Source: Candidatus Rifleibacteriota bacterium (lineage in GTDB: Bacteria > Riflebacteria > Ozemobacteria > Ozemobacterales > Ozemobacteraceae). Taken from it: DNA of 57,814 nucleotides. This document shows positions 17,511 to 25,662 of this stretch, piece after piece (within the stretch, counting starts at the first letter, position 1; each line of letters begins with the position of its first letter). A program made the translations under genes and the position numbers. The notes under the pieces are model-generated. The model was not told the origin of the DNA. It saw only the letters and a list, made by a program, of their open reading frames with translations, and did not search any database. The stretch lies in assembly GCA_029564115.1 (NCBI GenBank), contig JAKQQP010000006.1, positions 1 to 57,814 on the forward strand, in the 5' to 3' direction.

Positions 17511-18091
17511 TGCTGGCCAGACAAACGACTTTCGCGGGTCGAACGCAGGTGTTCGGCGTATTTAGCCAGCTCAGGAAACTCGGCGAGTGACTTGAATGTC
17601 GAGCTGTTGTGCCAGAAATCGGACAAACCGGCGAAGCCTGTTTTTTCGTATTCTGCGGCAGTGATCAACATATCGAGTTTATCGATCGCCTTGACGAACC
17701 TTGCTTCTATCGAGGCGCCATCTTCGAATTCCTGAAACAGCTTCAGGTTTTCTGCTGTTATCTTCTGGCCGAGGGGGCCGAGAATGTCTTCGACCGCCTG
17801 CAGCTCTATCTTGCTTTTATCAGGAAAGTATTTGAGAGCCGTATAAGGAATGTCGCCAACGCGGCATTCGCCAAGCTCGTGGACAATAGCTATGGCTACA
17901 GCCCGCTCGCGGTCTATTTGAGTATTGAGCAATCCTGCGAGCATATGGGTCAGTAGAATAACCCCGAAGCAGTGGTCGGCCAGAGACTCCCCGTTTCTTA
18001 TGCCGCGCAACTGCCAGCCTGTCCGGCGAATTTTTTTGAGTGTCAAAAAATCGTGCAGCACTTTGTCGAGGGCGGTGCAGTTAAATTCCAT
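17507..18091 (-). CDS. HD-domain phosphohydrolase, YfbR/HDDC2-like
   Basis: Probably a metal-dependent nucleotidase (the YfbR/HDDC2 family hydrolyses 5'-deoxynucleotides). From ATG 18091 it has 194 residues. After LKKIRRTGWQLRG come the metal-binding residues: ESLADHCFGV (His), VHELGECRVGDIP (HE in place of HD, as often in this family) and a distal VKAIDKLDML (Asp). The open frame continues to 18175, but family members begin only about 15 residues before the RxxGW block, and there is no ribosome binding site at 18175, so 18091 is chosen. The stop overlaps the ABC start by four bases. Confidence 0.82.
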   Translation of the reverse strand: MEFNCTALDKVLHDFLTLKKIRRTGWQLRGIRNGESLADHCFGVILLTHMLAGLLNTQIDRERAVAIAIVHELGECRVGDIPYTALKYFPDKSKIELQAVEDILGPLGQKITAENLKLFQEFEDGASIEARFVKAIDKLDMLITAAEYEKTGFAGLSDFWHNSSTFKSLAEFPELAKYAEHLRSTRESRLSGQQ

Positions 18092-18202
18092 TGTCGATGC
18101 TTCTTTCAGCGAATTTTTATATTTTTTGCCATAGCTGCAGTTCCGATACGCTTCGAACTCTGCAGTTCGCTCCATTTATAACCGAAAATCTGGTTTTCTG
18201 GC

Positions 18203-18230
18203 AAAAAAAAAGACCGGGGTTTTTCCCGGC
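18203..18230 (-). terminator. stem-loop with T run on the minus strand
   Basis: On the minus strand CCGGG pairs with CCCGG around a short loop and is followed by nine T (complement of 18211-18203). It would end transcripts entering from the right on that strand, yet no minus-strand gene lies there. It sits upstream of the HD gene, so it may be a leader attenuator or a block against antisense transcription. Confidence 0.4.
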
Positions 18231-18257
18231 CCGAAAAATAAGGAGGCAAACAAATCC

Positions 18258-18281
18258 ATGACCCATGTCGTCAACAGTTGA
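18258..18281 (+). other. possible 7-codon leader ORF
   Basis: AGGAGG at 18241-18246 is a perfect ribosome binding sequence, followed 11 bases later by ATG and a 7-codon frame (MTHVVNS, stop TGA at 18279-18281). It ends about 10 bases before the -35 of the ligase promoter. The strong ribosome binding sequence has no other gene to serve. It may be meaningless. Confidence 0.2.
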
Positions 18282-18288
18282 AGTTTCT

Positions 18289-18318
18289 TTAACGATTTTT
18301 TACATTTTTCGGTATAAT
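18289..18318 (+). promoter_or_regulatory. promoter giving a leaderless mRNA for the lipoate/octanoate ligase
   Basis: TTAACG (18289-18294), an 18-base spacer, then a perfect TATAAT (18313-18318). The expected transcription start, seven bases on, is A18325, the first base of the in-frame ATG. Confidence 0.5.
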
Positions 18319-18324
18319 CGCTGC

Positions 18325-19179
18325 ATGGAAATTTCAGGCAGCGTTTACCAAAAATTTCGCATTCCGATGCGCTTCATTGATTCTGGTTATCAATCAGCCG
18401 CGGCCAACATGTCTCTCGACGAGGCGCTCTCAGCAATGCTGGGACAAAGGCGAAACTACAGCTATCTACGCTTTTACCGCTGGCAGCCCGCTTCTTTCTC
18501 GTTCGGCTATAATCAGCGCCTTGAACGACTCATCGATCTCGAGGCATTGGCAAAATCAGGCCTGGGAATAGTGAGACGGATGACTGGCGGGAAAATGGTT
18601 TTTCACGCCGATGAGCACACGTTTTCACTCGGAATGACCGCAGAATTTATAAAATCCGCCATAGGCAACACCGCCACTTTTCTGGAAATGTTCAAGTTTG
18701 CCATTCAGCCGATGATAGATGCCCTTATGTCCACGGGAGTTCCCGCACGGTTTTCTACGCCGAGCGAAAGTGCCCGCGGGCGCAGCAACAACCTGCATTG
18801 TTATGCAGCGGCGGCCGGGCACTCAATTTTTGCCGGGGCAAAAAAACTGATAGGTGCAGCCGGTGTGTTCAGAAACGACTGCCTGACCATACATGGCTCT
18901 ATCCCGATAAGCATCGTAGTTCCTCCCAAAGAAGTTTTTACTCCCTGCCACCGTGATGACTGCTCAGTGCCCATGGCTGCGCTCAAAGACTATCTTCAAC
19001 CGGCACAAATCGCTGAGTTGCCCTTCATTATCGCTAAAAAGTATACAGAGCAGCTGCGGGCAGAACTGATAATCGATCACCCCGACGCAGACGAAAAAAA
19101 TCTTGCCGTCAGTCTTCTCAGAGAGAAATACTCGAGACTCGACTGGCCAGACGACAAAAAATACCGCCAGCCCCTCTGA
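18325..19179 (+). CDS. lipoate-protein ligase / octanoyltransferase family protein (LplA/LipM fold)
   Basis: Transfers lipoate, octanoate or possibly biotin to carrier proteins. The 284-residue product has the BPL_LplA fold blocks: MRFIDSGYQSAAANMSLDEA, the substrate-loop VRRMTGGKMVFHADEHTFSL (usually RRxTGGGAVxHxxE), and the lysine-containing HSIFAGAKKLIGAAG followed by LTIHGSIPI. A Cys (HCYAA) lies near the position of the LipM catalytic cysteine, so LipM-type octanoyltransfer is an alternative to ligation. Start: ATG 18325 coincides with the predicted transcription start, while the family usually begins near MRFIDSG at 18370; neither has a ribosome binding site. No lipoate-dependent enzyme is nearby. 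Confidence 0.8.
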   Translation: MEISGSVYQKFRIPMRFIDSGYQSAAANMSLDEALSAMLGQRRNYSYLRFYRWQPASFSFGYNQRLERLIDLEALAKSGLGIVRRMTGGKMVFHADEHTFSLGMTAEFIKSAIGNTATFLEMFKFAIQPMIDALMSTGVPARFSTPSESARGRSNNLHCYAAAAGHSIFAGAKKLIGAAGVFRNDCLTIHGSIPISIVVPPKEVFTPCHRDDCSVPMAALKDYLQPAQIAELPFIIAKKYTEQLRAELIIDHPDADEKNLAVSLLREKYSRLDWPDDKKYRQPL

Positions 19180-19257
19180 TTTTTTGGAAAATTGTTGCCT
19201 GGACAATAATTTTTGATATATTATGGGTGGATATTGTGCGCTTTTTTTGGGGGTTTT

Positions 19258-20115
19258 GTGCTGAGTTGCCTGAAAAAAAGAATTTTTCTTGTGACGCTGG
19301 CAATAGTTTTGCTGGCGGGCGCAGCTTTTTCTCAGACTTCGTCAGATATCAGTCTGAATCTGCAGCACAAGCGGAGCGGCAAAGGTATTCGCGTGCCACG
19401 GGGCGGTGAATTTCGCCTTTCTCTCGACAGCCCGATGTTCAGCACCGAAGATTCAACAGCGAACGATAGCAACCTGCAAAGCCGTTTTGCCTCAGCTTTT
19501 TCAGACATTTCATCCCCGGTTTCAGTAACTGAAGCCGACAGCGCCAGACCCTTTTCCGGCGACACAACACTGCAGCTTAAAAGCAACAGAAACAGAACCC
19601 GCAAACAACTTACTCCAATTATAACTCTCAATAACTCGTATGAAGACAACGCCATCGGTTTCAACGATTCAAACTCATCCGGGCTTTCAATAGCCGGCGG
19701 CAACAATAGGCTGCAGATTTATGGCGAGTTTGAGCAGCGCCATACGCCCCAACTAAGCCTTCAGCCCGGCATCCCCGAAAGATCCGACAGCGCGATAAGA
19801 GCCTCAGCAGGCGAAATCAAACCCGCCAGCGGCGACCAGACAGAAATACACGACAAAAATGCGGCGCTTGCTTCCCGTTATTATCTCGAAGCGGTGTATA
19901 GTTTCAAACCAACTCTGAAGGGCAAGGTTTCTTTCAAACGCTCTATGATCGACACGTTCGAATCAGAAGAAAAGCTTCAGGTCGAAGGTATAGTCGAAGC
20001 CAACCGCAACGTGCTCATCAAAGCCGGTTACAATAACGAAGTCAGACCCGAAGTTGCAGAGCCTCGCTCGAGCAACGACACCAAAGTCTGGACAGAATTC
20101 ATCCTCAAGTTCTGA
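19258..20115 (+). CDS. exported protein of unknown function, probable envelope protein
   Basis: Not recognised. GTG at 19258 is chosen because GGGGG lies five bases upstream and because it gives a clean signal peptide (basic KKR, hydrophobic FLVTLAIVLLAGAAFS). The mature part of about 265 residues is rich in Ser, Asn and Asp, with a low-complexity middle, and its last 70 residues alternate hydrophobic and polar residues (RYYLEAVYSFKPTLKGKVSF, VLIKAGYNNEV), ending in WTEFILKF. That tail resembles the final strands of an outer-membrane barrel, so a small barrel or barrel-anchored protein is likely. The start is 78 bases after the ligase gene. Confidence 0.6.
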   Translation: MLSCLKKRIFLVTLAIVLLAGAAFSQTSSDISLNLQHKRSGKGIRVPRGGEFRLSLDSPMFSTEDSTANDSNLQSRFASAFSDISSPVSVTEADSARPFSGDTTLQLKSNRNRTRKQLTPIITLNNSYEDNAIGFNDSNSSGLSIAGGNNRLQIYGEFEQRHTPQLSLQPGIPERSDSAIRASAGEIKPASGDQTEIHDKNAALASRYYLEAVYSFKPTLKGKVSFKRSMIDTFESEEKLQVEGIVEANRNVLIKAGYNNEVRPEVAEPRSSNDTKVWTEFILKF

Positions 20116-20188
20116 CACTTTGCAGGGCACTTACGAACCACGGGCTGTTCGTAAAAAAGATTCATTCAAACCCTTTCTCGGTAAGCAA

Positions 20189-20470
20189 ATGCAGATAACA
20201 GATATTCGCATACAACTGATCAAAGCCCCCAAAAACAAGCTTGTCGCTTTTGCCGGCATCACCCTTGACGAAACTCTGGTAATAAAAGACTTCCAGATTT
20301 TTTCGTCAGTGAAGGGCTATTTTGTAGGCATGCCGAGTCGAAAAATGCCGGATGGCACCTGGCGCGAACAGGTTTTTTCTCTGAGCACCGAATTTACCGA
20401 ATATCTTACCGGCTCGATCCTGCGGGCATTCGAAGACGAGCTTAATTCGCCTGAAAACAGGTTACCGTAG
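20189..20470 (+). CDS. spoVG: SpoVG family regulatory protein
   Basis: SpoVG is a small nucleic-acid-binding regulator, first known from asymmetric septation in Bacillus and now found in many non-sporulating bacteria. The 93 residues match the family end to end: MQITDIRIQLI, AFAGITLDETLVIKDFQIF, the signature YFVGMPSRKMPDGTWREQVF, and TEYLTGSILRAFEDEL. The open frame reaches back to 20054, but that stretch overlaps the previous gene and is outside the family, so ATG 20189 is chosen. It precedes two tRNAs, glmU and prs, as spoVG precedes gcaD (glmU) and prs in Bacillus. Confidence 0.92.
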   Translation: MQITDIRIQLIKAPKNKLVAFAGITLDETLVIKDFQIFSSVKGYFVGMPSRKMPDGTWREQVFSLSTEFTEYLTGSILRAFEDELNSPENRLP

Positions 20471-20499
20471 CAACTATTACTGACCAATAAAATTGAACG

Positions 20500-20529
20500 T
20501 TGCGCCGAGGGGTGCACCTGTGGTATCTT
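20500..20529 (+). promoter_or_regulatory. putative promoter of the tRNA-Gln gene
   Basis: TTGCGC, an 18-base spacer, then TATCTT, with the -10 ending 23 bases before the tRNA 5' end. A weak consensus match. Confidence 0.3.
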
Positions 20530-20552
20530 CCTCTTACCTGAAGCTCAGGTAT

Positions 20553-20624
20553 AGGGGTGTAGCCAAGTGGTAAGGCACCTGCCTTTGGAGCAGGCACTCG
20601 TAGGTTCGAATCCTCCCACCCCTG
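20553..20624 (+). tRNA. tRNA-Gln (anticodon TTG)
   Basis: A 72-base cloverleaf. The acceptor AGGGGTG pairs with CACCCCT, the D arm is GCC...GGC, the anticodon stem CCTGC/GCAGG encloses the loop CTTTGGA so the anticodon is TTG, and the T loop is TTCGAAT. The T stem has one mismatch. CCA is not encoded. Confidence 0.93.
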
Positions 20625-20708
20625 TTGTCTGCAGAATATCTGCGTGTCGCGGTTTTTTTCGCTGCCGCCACAATGCCGATATATCTACACCAACGACACA
20701 TATTAAAA

Positions 20709-20780
20709 GCCGGAGTAGCTCAGTGGTAGAGCAACGCCCTCGTAATGCGTAGGTCGCGGGTCCGATTCCCGCCTTCGGCT
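20709..20780 (+). tRNA. tRNA-Thr (anticodon CGT)
   Basis: A 72-base cloverleaf. The acceptor GCCGGAG pairs with CTTCGGC (one G-T), the D stem is GCTC/GAGC, the anticodon loop CTCGTAA gives CGT, and the T arm is GCGGG/CCCGC. CCA is not encoded. Confidence 0.93.
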
Positions 20781-20840
20781 CTCGCCGACCGTTACAGCAG
20801 CCCTTTATGTTTTATACTTCAGCGTTTTTTTCTGGTGGGT

Positions 20841-20868
20841 GTTACAAAACAGCAAAACTGTGTATAAT
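20841..20868 (+). promoter_or_regulatory. putative promoter of glmU-prs
   Basis: GTTACA (20841-20846), a 16-base spacer and a perfect TATAAT (20863-20868), 31 bases before the glmU start. Confidence 0.5.
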
Positions 20869-20898
20869 ACCGCTGAAAATTAGAACCGAGGTCTTGAA

Positions 20899-21912
20899 AT
20901 GTCGCAGAAGCTTCACGCATTGATTCTTGCCGCCGGCAAGGGCACCCGCATGAAATCGGAACTCCCGAAAGTTGTACACCCAATTCTTGGTCGACCAATG
21001 GTCTCTTATGTTATCGACGCAGTCAAAGCAATCGGCTGCGAAAAAACACTGCTGGTAACCGGCTACAAAAGCGAACTGGTAAAAGCGGCTCTCGATTCGG
21101 CTGCAGACGGGTTTGTCGAGCAAAGAGAGCAACTGGGCACCGGGCATGCGGTTCAATGCTATGCAAAAGCTTGCAACGATCGCCCAGAACATCTTCTGGT
21201 CGTCTGTGGCGACACACCGCTGATATCGGTTGAAACCCTTAAAAAAATGGCGGATCTTCATTTTGCGCAGCGCCCGGCAGTAACCATGATGACGCTGATG
21301 ATGAACGAACCAGGCAATTATGGCCGGGTTTTACGGCAAAACGGGGCTATAAAAGCGATAAGAGAGGCCAAAGACTGCACTTCTGACGAACTTGAGGTAA
21401 AAGAAGTAAATCTGGCTGTTTATCTTTTCGATGCCAGATTTCTGTTCGACAATATTTTTTCTCTTACGCCAAATAACAGGCAAAAAGAGTATTATCTCAC
21501 AGATCTCGTCGAAATAGCTGTTAACAAGGGCTTACCCGTGATTGCCTGCGTCGAAAAAGACGAGTCTTCAACTCTAGGCATCAACAGCCGGCAACATCTT
21601 GCCCAGGTCAGTGGCATACTGCAACGTCAGCTACTTGGCAGACTCATGGATGACGGCGTAACCATAACCTGCCCCGACAATACTTTCATTGGGCCAGAAG
21701 TCGAAATTTCTCCGGATACGACCATCCACCCGGGGACCATGTTAACAGGCCGCTGCAAAATTGGCCGCAACTGCGTGATCGGGCCAAATTGCCATATTTC
21801 TGACACTGTGATTGGTGACAACAACAAAATCGAATTTTGCGTTATCAGCAACAGCAACATCGCTGAGTCAGCTGACATAAGCCCGTTTTCGTCTATAGAA
21901 GGCGGTAATTGA
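20899..21912 (+). CDS. glmU: UDP-N-acetylglucosamine pyrophosphorylase, GlmU-like without acetyltransferase half
   Basis: Makes UDP-GlcNAc from GlcNAc-1-phosphate and UTP. The nucleotidyltransferase domain is complete: LAAGKGTRMKSELPKVVH (residues 10-27), EQLGTGHAVQ, VCGDTPLI, NYGRVLR and EYYLTDLVEIA. Residues from about 255 form a short left-handed beta-helix (IGPEVEISPDTTIHPGTML). The protein stops at 337, whereas bifunctional GlmU has about 450 residues, and the catalytic acetyltransferase part (His, Lys, Tyr and Asn in the later coils) is absent. The acetylation of glucosamine-1-phosphate must be done elsewhere. prs starts 29 bases downstream. Confidence 0.9.
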   Translation: MSQKLHALILAAGKGTRMKSELPKVVHPILGRPMVSYVIDAVKAIGCEKTLLVTGYKSELVKAALDSAADGFVEQREQLGTGHAVQCYAKACNDRPEHLLVVCGDTPLISVETLKKMADLHFAQRPAVTMMTLMMNEPGNYGRVLRQNGAIKAIREAKDCTSDELEVKEVNLAVYLFDARFLFDNIFSLTPNNRQKEYYLTDLVEIAVNKGLPVIACVEKDESSTLGINSRQHLAQVSGILQRQLLGRLMDDGVTITCPDNTFIGPEVEISPDTTIHPGTMLTGRCKIGRNCVIGPNCHISDTVIGDNNKIEFCVISNSNIAESADISPFSSIEGGN

Positions 21913-21941
21913 ATATCTGCAGCCACCCCTAAGGAGGGAAA

Positions 21942-22886
21942 ATGCACAATTCCAGGGTTAAGGTTTTTTCAGGTGAAGGCAATCCCGCACTCTTCAAAGA
22001 AGTCTGCCAATATCTAAACATCCCACAGGGTAAAATAATGCACACTTCTTTCGCCGATGGTGAGCTTTACTGCCGCATAGAAGAATCGGTGCGCGGCTGT
22101 GATACGTTCATCATCCAGCCCACTTGCCCACCGGTAAATGAAAACCTGATGAAACTTCTGATCACCATGGATGCCTTGCGACGAGCATCTGCCGCGAGCG
22201 TCACTGCCGTAGTTCCGTATTTCGGCTATTCCCGCCAGGAAAAGAAAACCACCGGCCGCGAACCGGTTACAGCAAAACTTGTGGCCAACATAATCACAAT
22301 ATCAGGGGCCAACCGCATGATGACCGTAGATATGCATGACCCGGCACTGCAGGGCTTCTTCGATATTCCGGTCGATCATCTTTCAGCAAGCCGCTTACTG
22401 GCTGAACACTTCTTAAAACGAGATCTGACCGACCACGTTGTCGTCTCACCCGACACCGGCGGCGTGCTTCGCGCTCGACAATTCGGCAAAAAACTGAATC
22501 TGCCCATGGCAATCATAGACAAACGCCGGCCTGAGAGCAACAAAGCCGTCGTCATGAATGTTATCGGGGATGTAGCAGATAAACATGCAATCGTCATAGA
22601 CGATATCATCGACACAGCAGGAACTCTGGTAAATGTTGCCGAAAGCCTTATGGAAAAGGGCGCAAAGTCTGTGGTCGCCTGCTGCACCCATGCCCTTCTC
22701 TCGCCTCCTGCCATCGACAGACTGCCCAATTCACCAGTAAAAGAAATTGTCTGTACAAACTCTGTGCCGCTCAGCAAAGAAAAGATAGAAAAGTGTCATA
22801 TAAACGTTCTTTCACTTGCTCCGCTCGTTGGCGAGGCCATTAGAAGAATTTTTGAGAAACGCTCGGTAAGCGAGCTGTTTCTCTAA
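21942..22886 (+). CDS. prs: ribose-phosphate pyrophosphokinase
   Basis: Makes PRPP from ribose-5-phosphate and ATP, feeding nucleotide, His and Trp synthesis. The 314 residues fit class I PRPP synthetase: FADGELYCRIEESVRG, the ATP loop YFGYSRQEKKTTGREPVTAK, MHDPALQGFFDIPVDHL, and the PRPP-binding motif VIDDIIDTAGTL near residue 217. AAGGAGG lies just upstream of the ATG. It follows glmU, as in Bacillus and many other bacteria. Confidence 0.97.
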   Translation: MHNSRVKVFSGEGNPALFKEVCQYLNIPQGKIMHTSFADGELYCRIEESVRGCDTFIIQPTCPPVNENLMKLLITMDALRRASAASVTAVVPYFGYSRQEKKTTGREPVTAKLVANIITISGANRMMTVDMHDPALQGFFDIPVDHLSASRLLAEHFLKRDLTDHVVVSPDTGGVLRARQFGKKLNLPMAIIDKRRPESNKAVVMNVIGDVADKHAIVIDDIIDTAGTLVNVAESLMEKGAKSVVACCTHALLSPPAIDRLPNSPVKEIVCTNSVPLSKEKIEKCHINVLSLAPLVGEAIRRIFEKRSVSELFL

Positions 22887-22905
22887 GTTGATCAGGAGTT
22901 CGAAA

Positions 22906-25410
22906 ATGTCCAAGATTCAGAAAGTCTTAACCCTGGCTGTTGCCGGTGCCATAGTTGCCACCAGTATGAGTGGCTGCGGCGGCAAAAAGAAAACAAATCC
23001 AGTCGCCCCCAAAACCGAAACAGTTATTGGCAGCGACAGCGACAGCCAGTATGCCCAGTGGAAAGACAACACAAAAGTTCGCGCCGCCATTGACAGCAAA
23101 GACTTCAACACTGCCATCTCTCTGACGACATCAAGAATAGAAGAAGACCCGGGCGATGCCAGAGCTCACTTTCTGCTTGGGCAGGCTCTTCTGGCCAAAG
23201 GCGATCTGGACAGAGCCAGAAAAAGTCTCGAAGCTGCAGTAAAACTGGCGCCAGACAGCAACAACTACCAGGTTGAGCTGAATCGTTGCCTGGCTGCGAT
23301 GGCTGATTCGGCCATTGAACTCGATATACCCAGCGAAGCCATAGATCTGCTGAAAAAGCTGCTCAAAGACAAATACCAGGTTGCTCAGACCGAAAAGAAG
23401 CTCGGAGACGTATATGCCAGAACCAGTAAGAAACTGATCGAAACCGGCAATGTGTCTGAAGCCGAAACTCTTCTGCGCGAAGCAGCTGGGCTTCTGCCCG
23501 ACATTCCCGAAGTTAAGGTTGAGCTTGCGGAACTGCTCATTGAAAGCGATCGTCTCATGGAGGCGGAGCGCCTGCTCAAATCAGTGCGAGAAATCAATCC
23601 CACAGATGTTTCTGGTATGATAGCATCTGCAAAACTGCATCATCGCATGGGAGAAATATCGAAATCTGCTGAAATGATCGAAAAAGCCCTGGAAGCCGAC
23701 CCGCAAAACGAGAAGGCCATGGCACTCAAAGCCTCGTTTACCAGGGATGTACCCGCTGTAACGGTTGCAACGATGCCAGAAACAGACCTCAATCTTGAAA
23801 CCTGGCTGGAAAAGCTTCGACTGTATGAAAAAACCAACAATCTGGGCGAACAACGCACTATTCTTGAATATATCAGTCGCAATTTTACAGATGAGCCCTG
23901 GGCAACCTTCAAACTCAGCACTGTATATGAAAAGCTTGGCATGCTCGATGAAGCAATGCTCACCATCGAAGATTTTCTGCGCAGTCAGCCTGATTCACTG
24001 AAAGGTCAGCTGCATTTTGCCCGGTGTCTTTACCAAAAAGGCGAACACGGGCAAGCGCTTGAAATACTCGACAGAATCGAACCGACTTTCCCTGACAAAC
24101 TCGAAATTCTCGGCGAACGAGGTCAGGTAATGGCCAGAATGGGCAATTTTGCTCAGGCAAGAGTGCTCTGGCAGCAGATAATACAGGCCGACCCGGAACA
24201 CACGGCGACCCTTTTCAATTTTGGGCAGCTTGAGATGGAATCCGGCAATCACGCCGAGGCCGCCGATTACTTTGAAAAAGCCATTCGCAAAGAACCGTTC
24301 AACAATAAATTCAGATATTTTGCCGGCCTGAACCTTATCCAGAATGGCGAAAAAGATAAAGCACACTCTCTCTGGGAAGCCTCAAAAGCCTCGCTGAACA
24401 TTCAAGACCCCTATGCCGCCAGAATACTCAAAGCTCTTGGTGACAAAACCGGCTCAGAATCCACTCCAGTCATACTTTCGGCGCCACCGCCCACAATTCA
24501 GATACCATCGAATGTCGCAGGTTTTGCCGGCAGCAAAGCAGAAACCATCATAATACCCGGAAGAACAGCCGACAACATGGCTGATCCGAACTATGAAAGA
24601 GCACTGGAATTCGCTAGAGGCGGCTACTTTGCTGAAGCCATAGAAGCTTTCAGAGGAGTTCTTTCTCACAATCCTGGCAATTTCAATGCCCTGATGAACC
24701 TCGGAAAAGTTTACACAGCGACAGGCAAACAGCAGTTGGCCGCCGCCTGGTATCTAAAGGCACTGAAGCTTGACCCACGTAACATTCATGCTCTAAAAGC
24801 TCTAGCCAACAGCTACGCCGACATCGGCATGCACAGTCTGGCCAGCCAGATCACCGATCAGGTCAAGGCTTCCAACCCGGACCAGATAGAAGGTTTTCCC
24901 AAATACACACGGTCTCTGATCAAGAATGACCCACGCGGCATCGAGCCACTTGCCGCTGCCCTGATAGAAGAAGGGCTGAACAGCGAAGCTCTCGCGGTCG
25001 TTCAAAGTGGAATTGCTCAGCAAAGCGATATTGCAGTACTCTATCTCCTGCAGGGTGATGTCTTCAAAACCATGGGACAGTATCAACAGGCGCTGGAAGC
25101 TTATCAGACCGGCCTCAACAAAGAACCGCAAAGTCCCGCGCCCTTTATCAGAATCGGCGATCTTTACCTTGCTTCCGGGCAAACGACGGCGGCAATAGAA
25201 GAATATAAAAAAGCACTCAAAGTGAATTTCATAGACCCCGACAGCATGTTCACGATCTCTGACCGACTTGCCCAGGCTGGTCGTGAAGTCGATGCCCGCA
25301 CTGTGCTTTCACGCATCAAAGGTATGAATCTTAACAATGAGCAACTGAAAAAACTCGACCTGCGACTCGGCACCAATCTGTCGACGCAAATTCAGGAGGG
25401 AACACAATGA
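22906..25410 (+). CDS. TPR-repeat lipoprotein
   Basis: An 834-residue envelope lipoprotein. From ATG 22906 (AGGAG seven bases upstream) the signal peptide ends in a lipobox, SMSGC, with Cys24 as the lipidated residue, followed by GGKKK. Two blocks of TPR units (about residues 55-540 and 575-820) are separated by a Pro/Thr-rich linker (PVILSAPPPTIQIP). Such proteins usually serve as assembly platforms in envelope or polysaccharide machinery. It starts 19 bases after prs and overlaps the next small gene by four bases (ATGA). Confidence 0.82.
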   Translation: MSKIQKVLTLAVAGAIVATSMSGCGGKKKTNPVAPKTETVIGSDSDSQYAQWKDNTKVRAAIDSKDFNTAISLTTSRIEEDPGDARAHFLLGQALLAKGDLDRARKSLEAAVKLAPDSNNYQVELNRCLAAMADSAIELDIPSEAIDLLKKLLKDKYQVAQTEKKLGDVYARTSKKLIETGNVSEAETLLREAAGLLPDIPEVKVELAELLIESDRLMEAERLLKSVREINPTDVSGMIASAKLHHRMGEISKSAEMIEKALEADPQNEKAMALKASFTRDVPAVTVATMPETDLNLETWLEKLRLYEKTNNLGEQRTILEYISRNFTDEPWATFKLSTVYEKLGMLDEAMLTIEDFLRSQPDSLKGQLHFARCLYQKGEHGQALEILDRIEPTFPDKLEILGERGQVMARMGNFAQARVLWQQIIQADPEHTATLFNFGQLEMESGNHAEAADYFEKAIRKEPFNNKFRYFAGLNLIQNGEKDKAHSLWEASKASLNIQDPYAARILKALGDKTGSESTPVILSAPPPTIQIPSNVAGFAGSKAETIIIPGRTADNMADPNYERALEFARGGYFAEAIEAFRGVLSHNPGNFNALMNLGKVYTATGKQQLAAAWYLKALKLDPRNIHALKALANSYADIGMHSLASQITDQVKASNPDQIEGFPKYTRSLIKNDPRGIEPLAAALIEEGLNSEALAVVQSGIAQQSDIAVLYLLQGDVFKTMGQYQQALEAYQTGLNKEPQSPAPFIRIGDLYLASGQTTAAIEEYKKALKVNFIDPDSMFTISDRLAQAGREVDARTVLSRIKGMNLNNEQLKKLDLRLGTNLSTQIQEGTQ

Positions 25411-25658
25411 CCAGAGAAACTTCATTGGCAAATCTCGACGAAGCAATCATCGAACTGCGCAACTCAATAAAAAATGTTTCTGATACCGAAGTCAGAAAAG
25501 AGCTTGAAAAAACTCTGAAAAACCTCTTGAAAGCCCGCGAAAAAATGAACCCGGCCAAACCATTTTCCTCTCTGTATATCGTTGCCGTTCCATTCGTGGT
25601 TATATTCACCATGCTGGGGATTTATTATTTTTCATGCATGAATAAAAAATCTGCCTAA
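25407..25658 (+). CDS. small tail-anchored membrane protein
   Basis: Not recognised. It has 83 residues: a charged helical N-terminal half with coiled-coil periodicity (LDEAIIELRNSIKNV, LEKTLKNLLKAREKM) and a C-terminal membrane segment (YIVAVPFVVIFTMLGIYYF) followed by a short CMNKKSA tail. The start overlaps the TPR lipoprotein stop (ATGA), so the two are probably made together; the coiled coil would lie in the cytoplasm if the tail points outward. Confidence 0.65.
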   Translation: MTRETSLANLDEAIIELRNSIKNVSDTEVRKELEKTLKNLLKAREKMNPAKPFSSLYIVAVPFVVIFTMLGIYYFSCMNKKSA

Positions 25659-25662
25659 TCAG

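Noticed and set aside
20054..20188. Longer SpoVG with a 45-residue N-terminal extension
   Set aside because: The extension overlaps the previous gene out of frame, is low complexity and is not part of the family.
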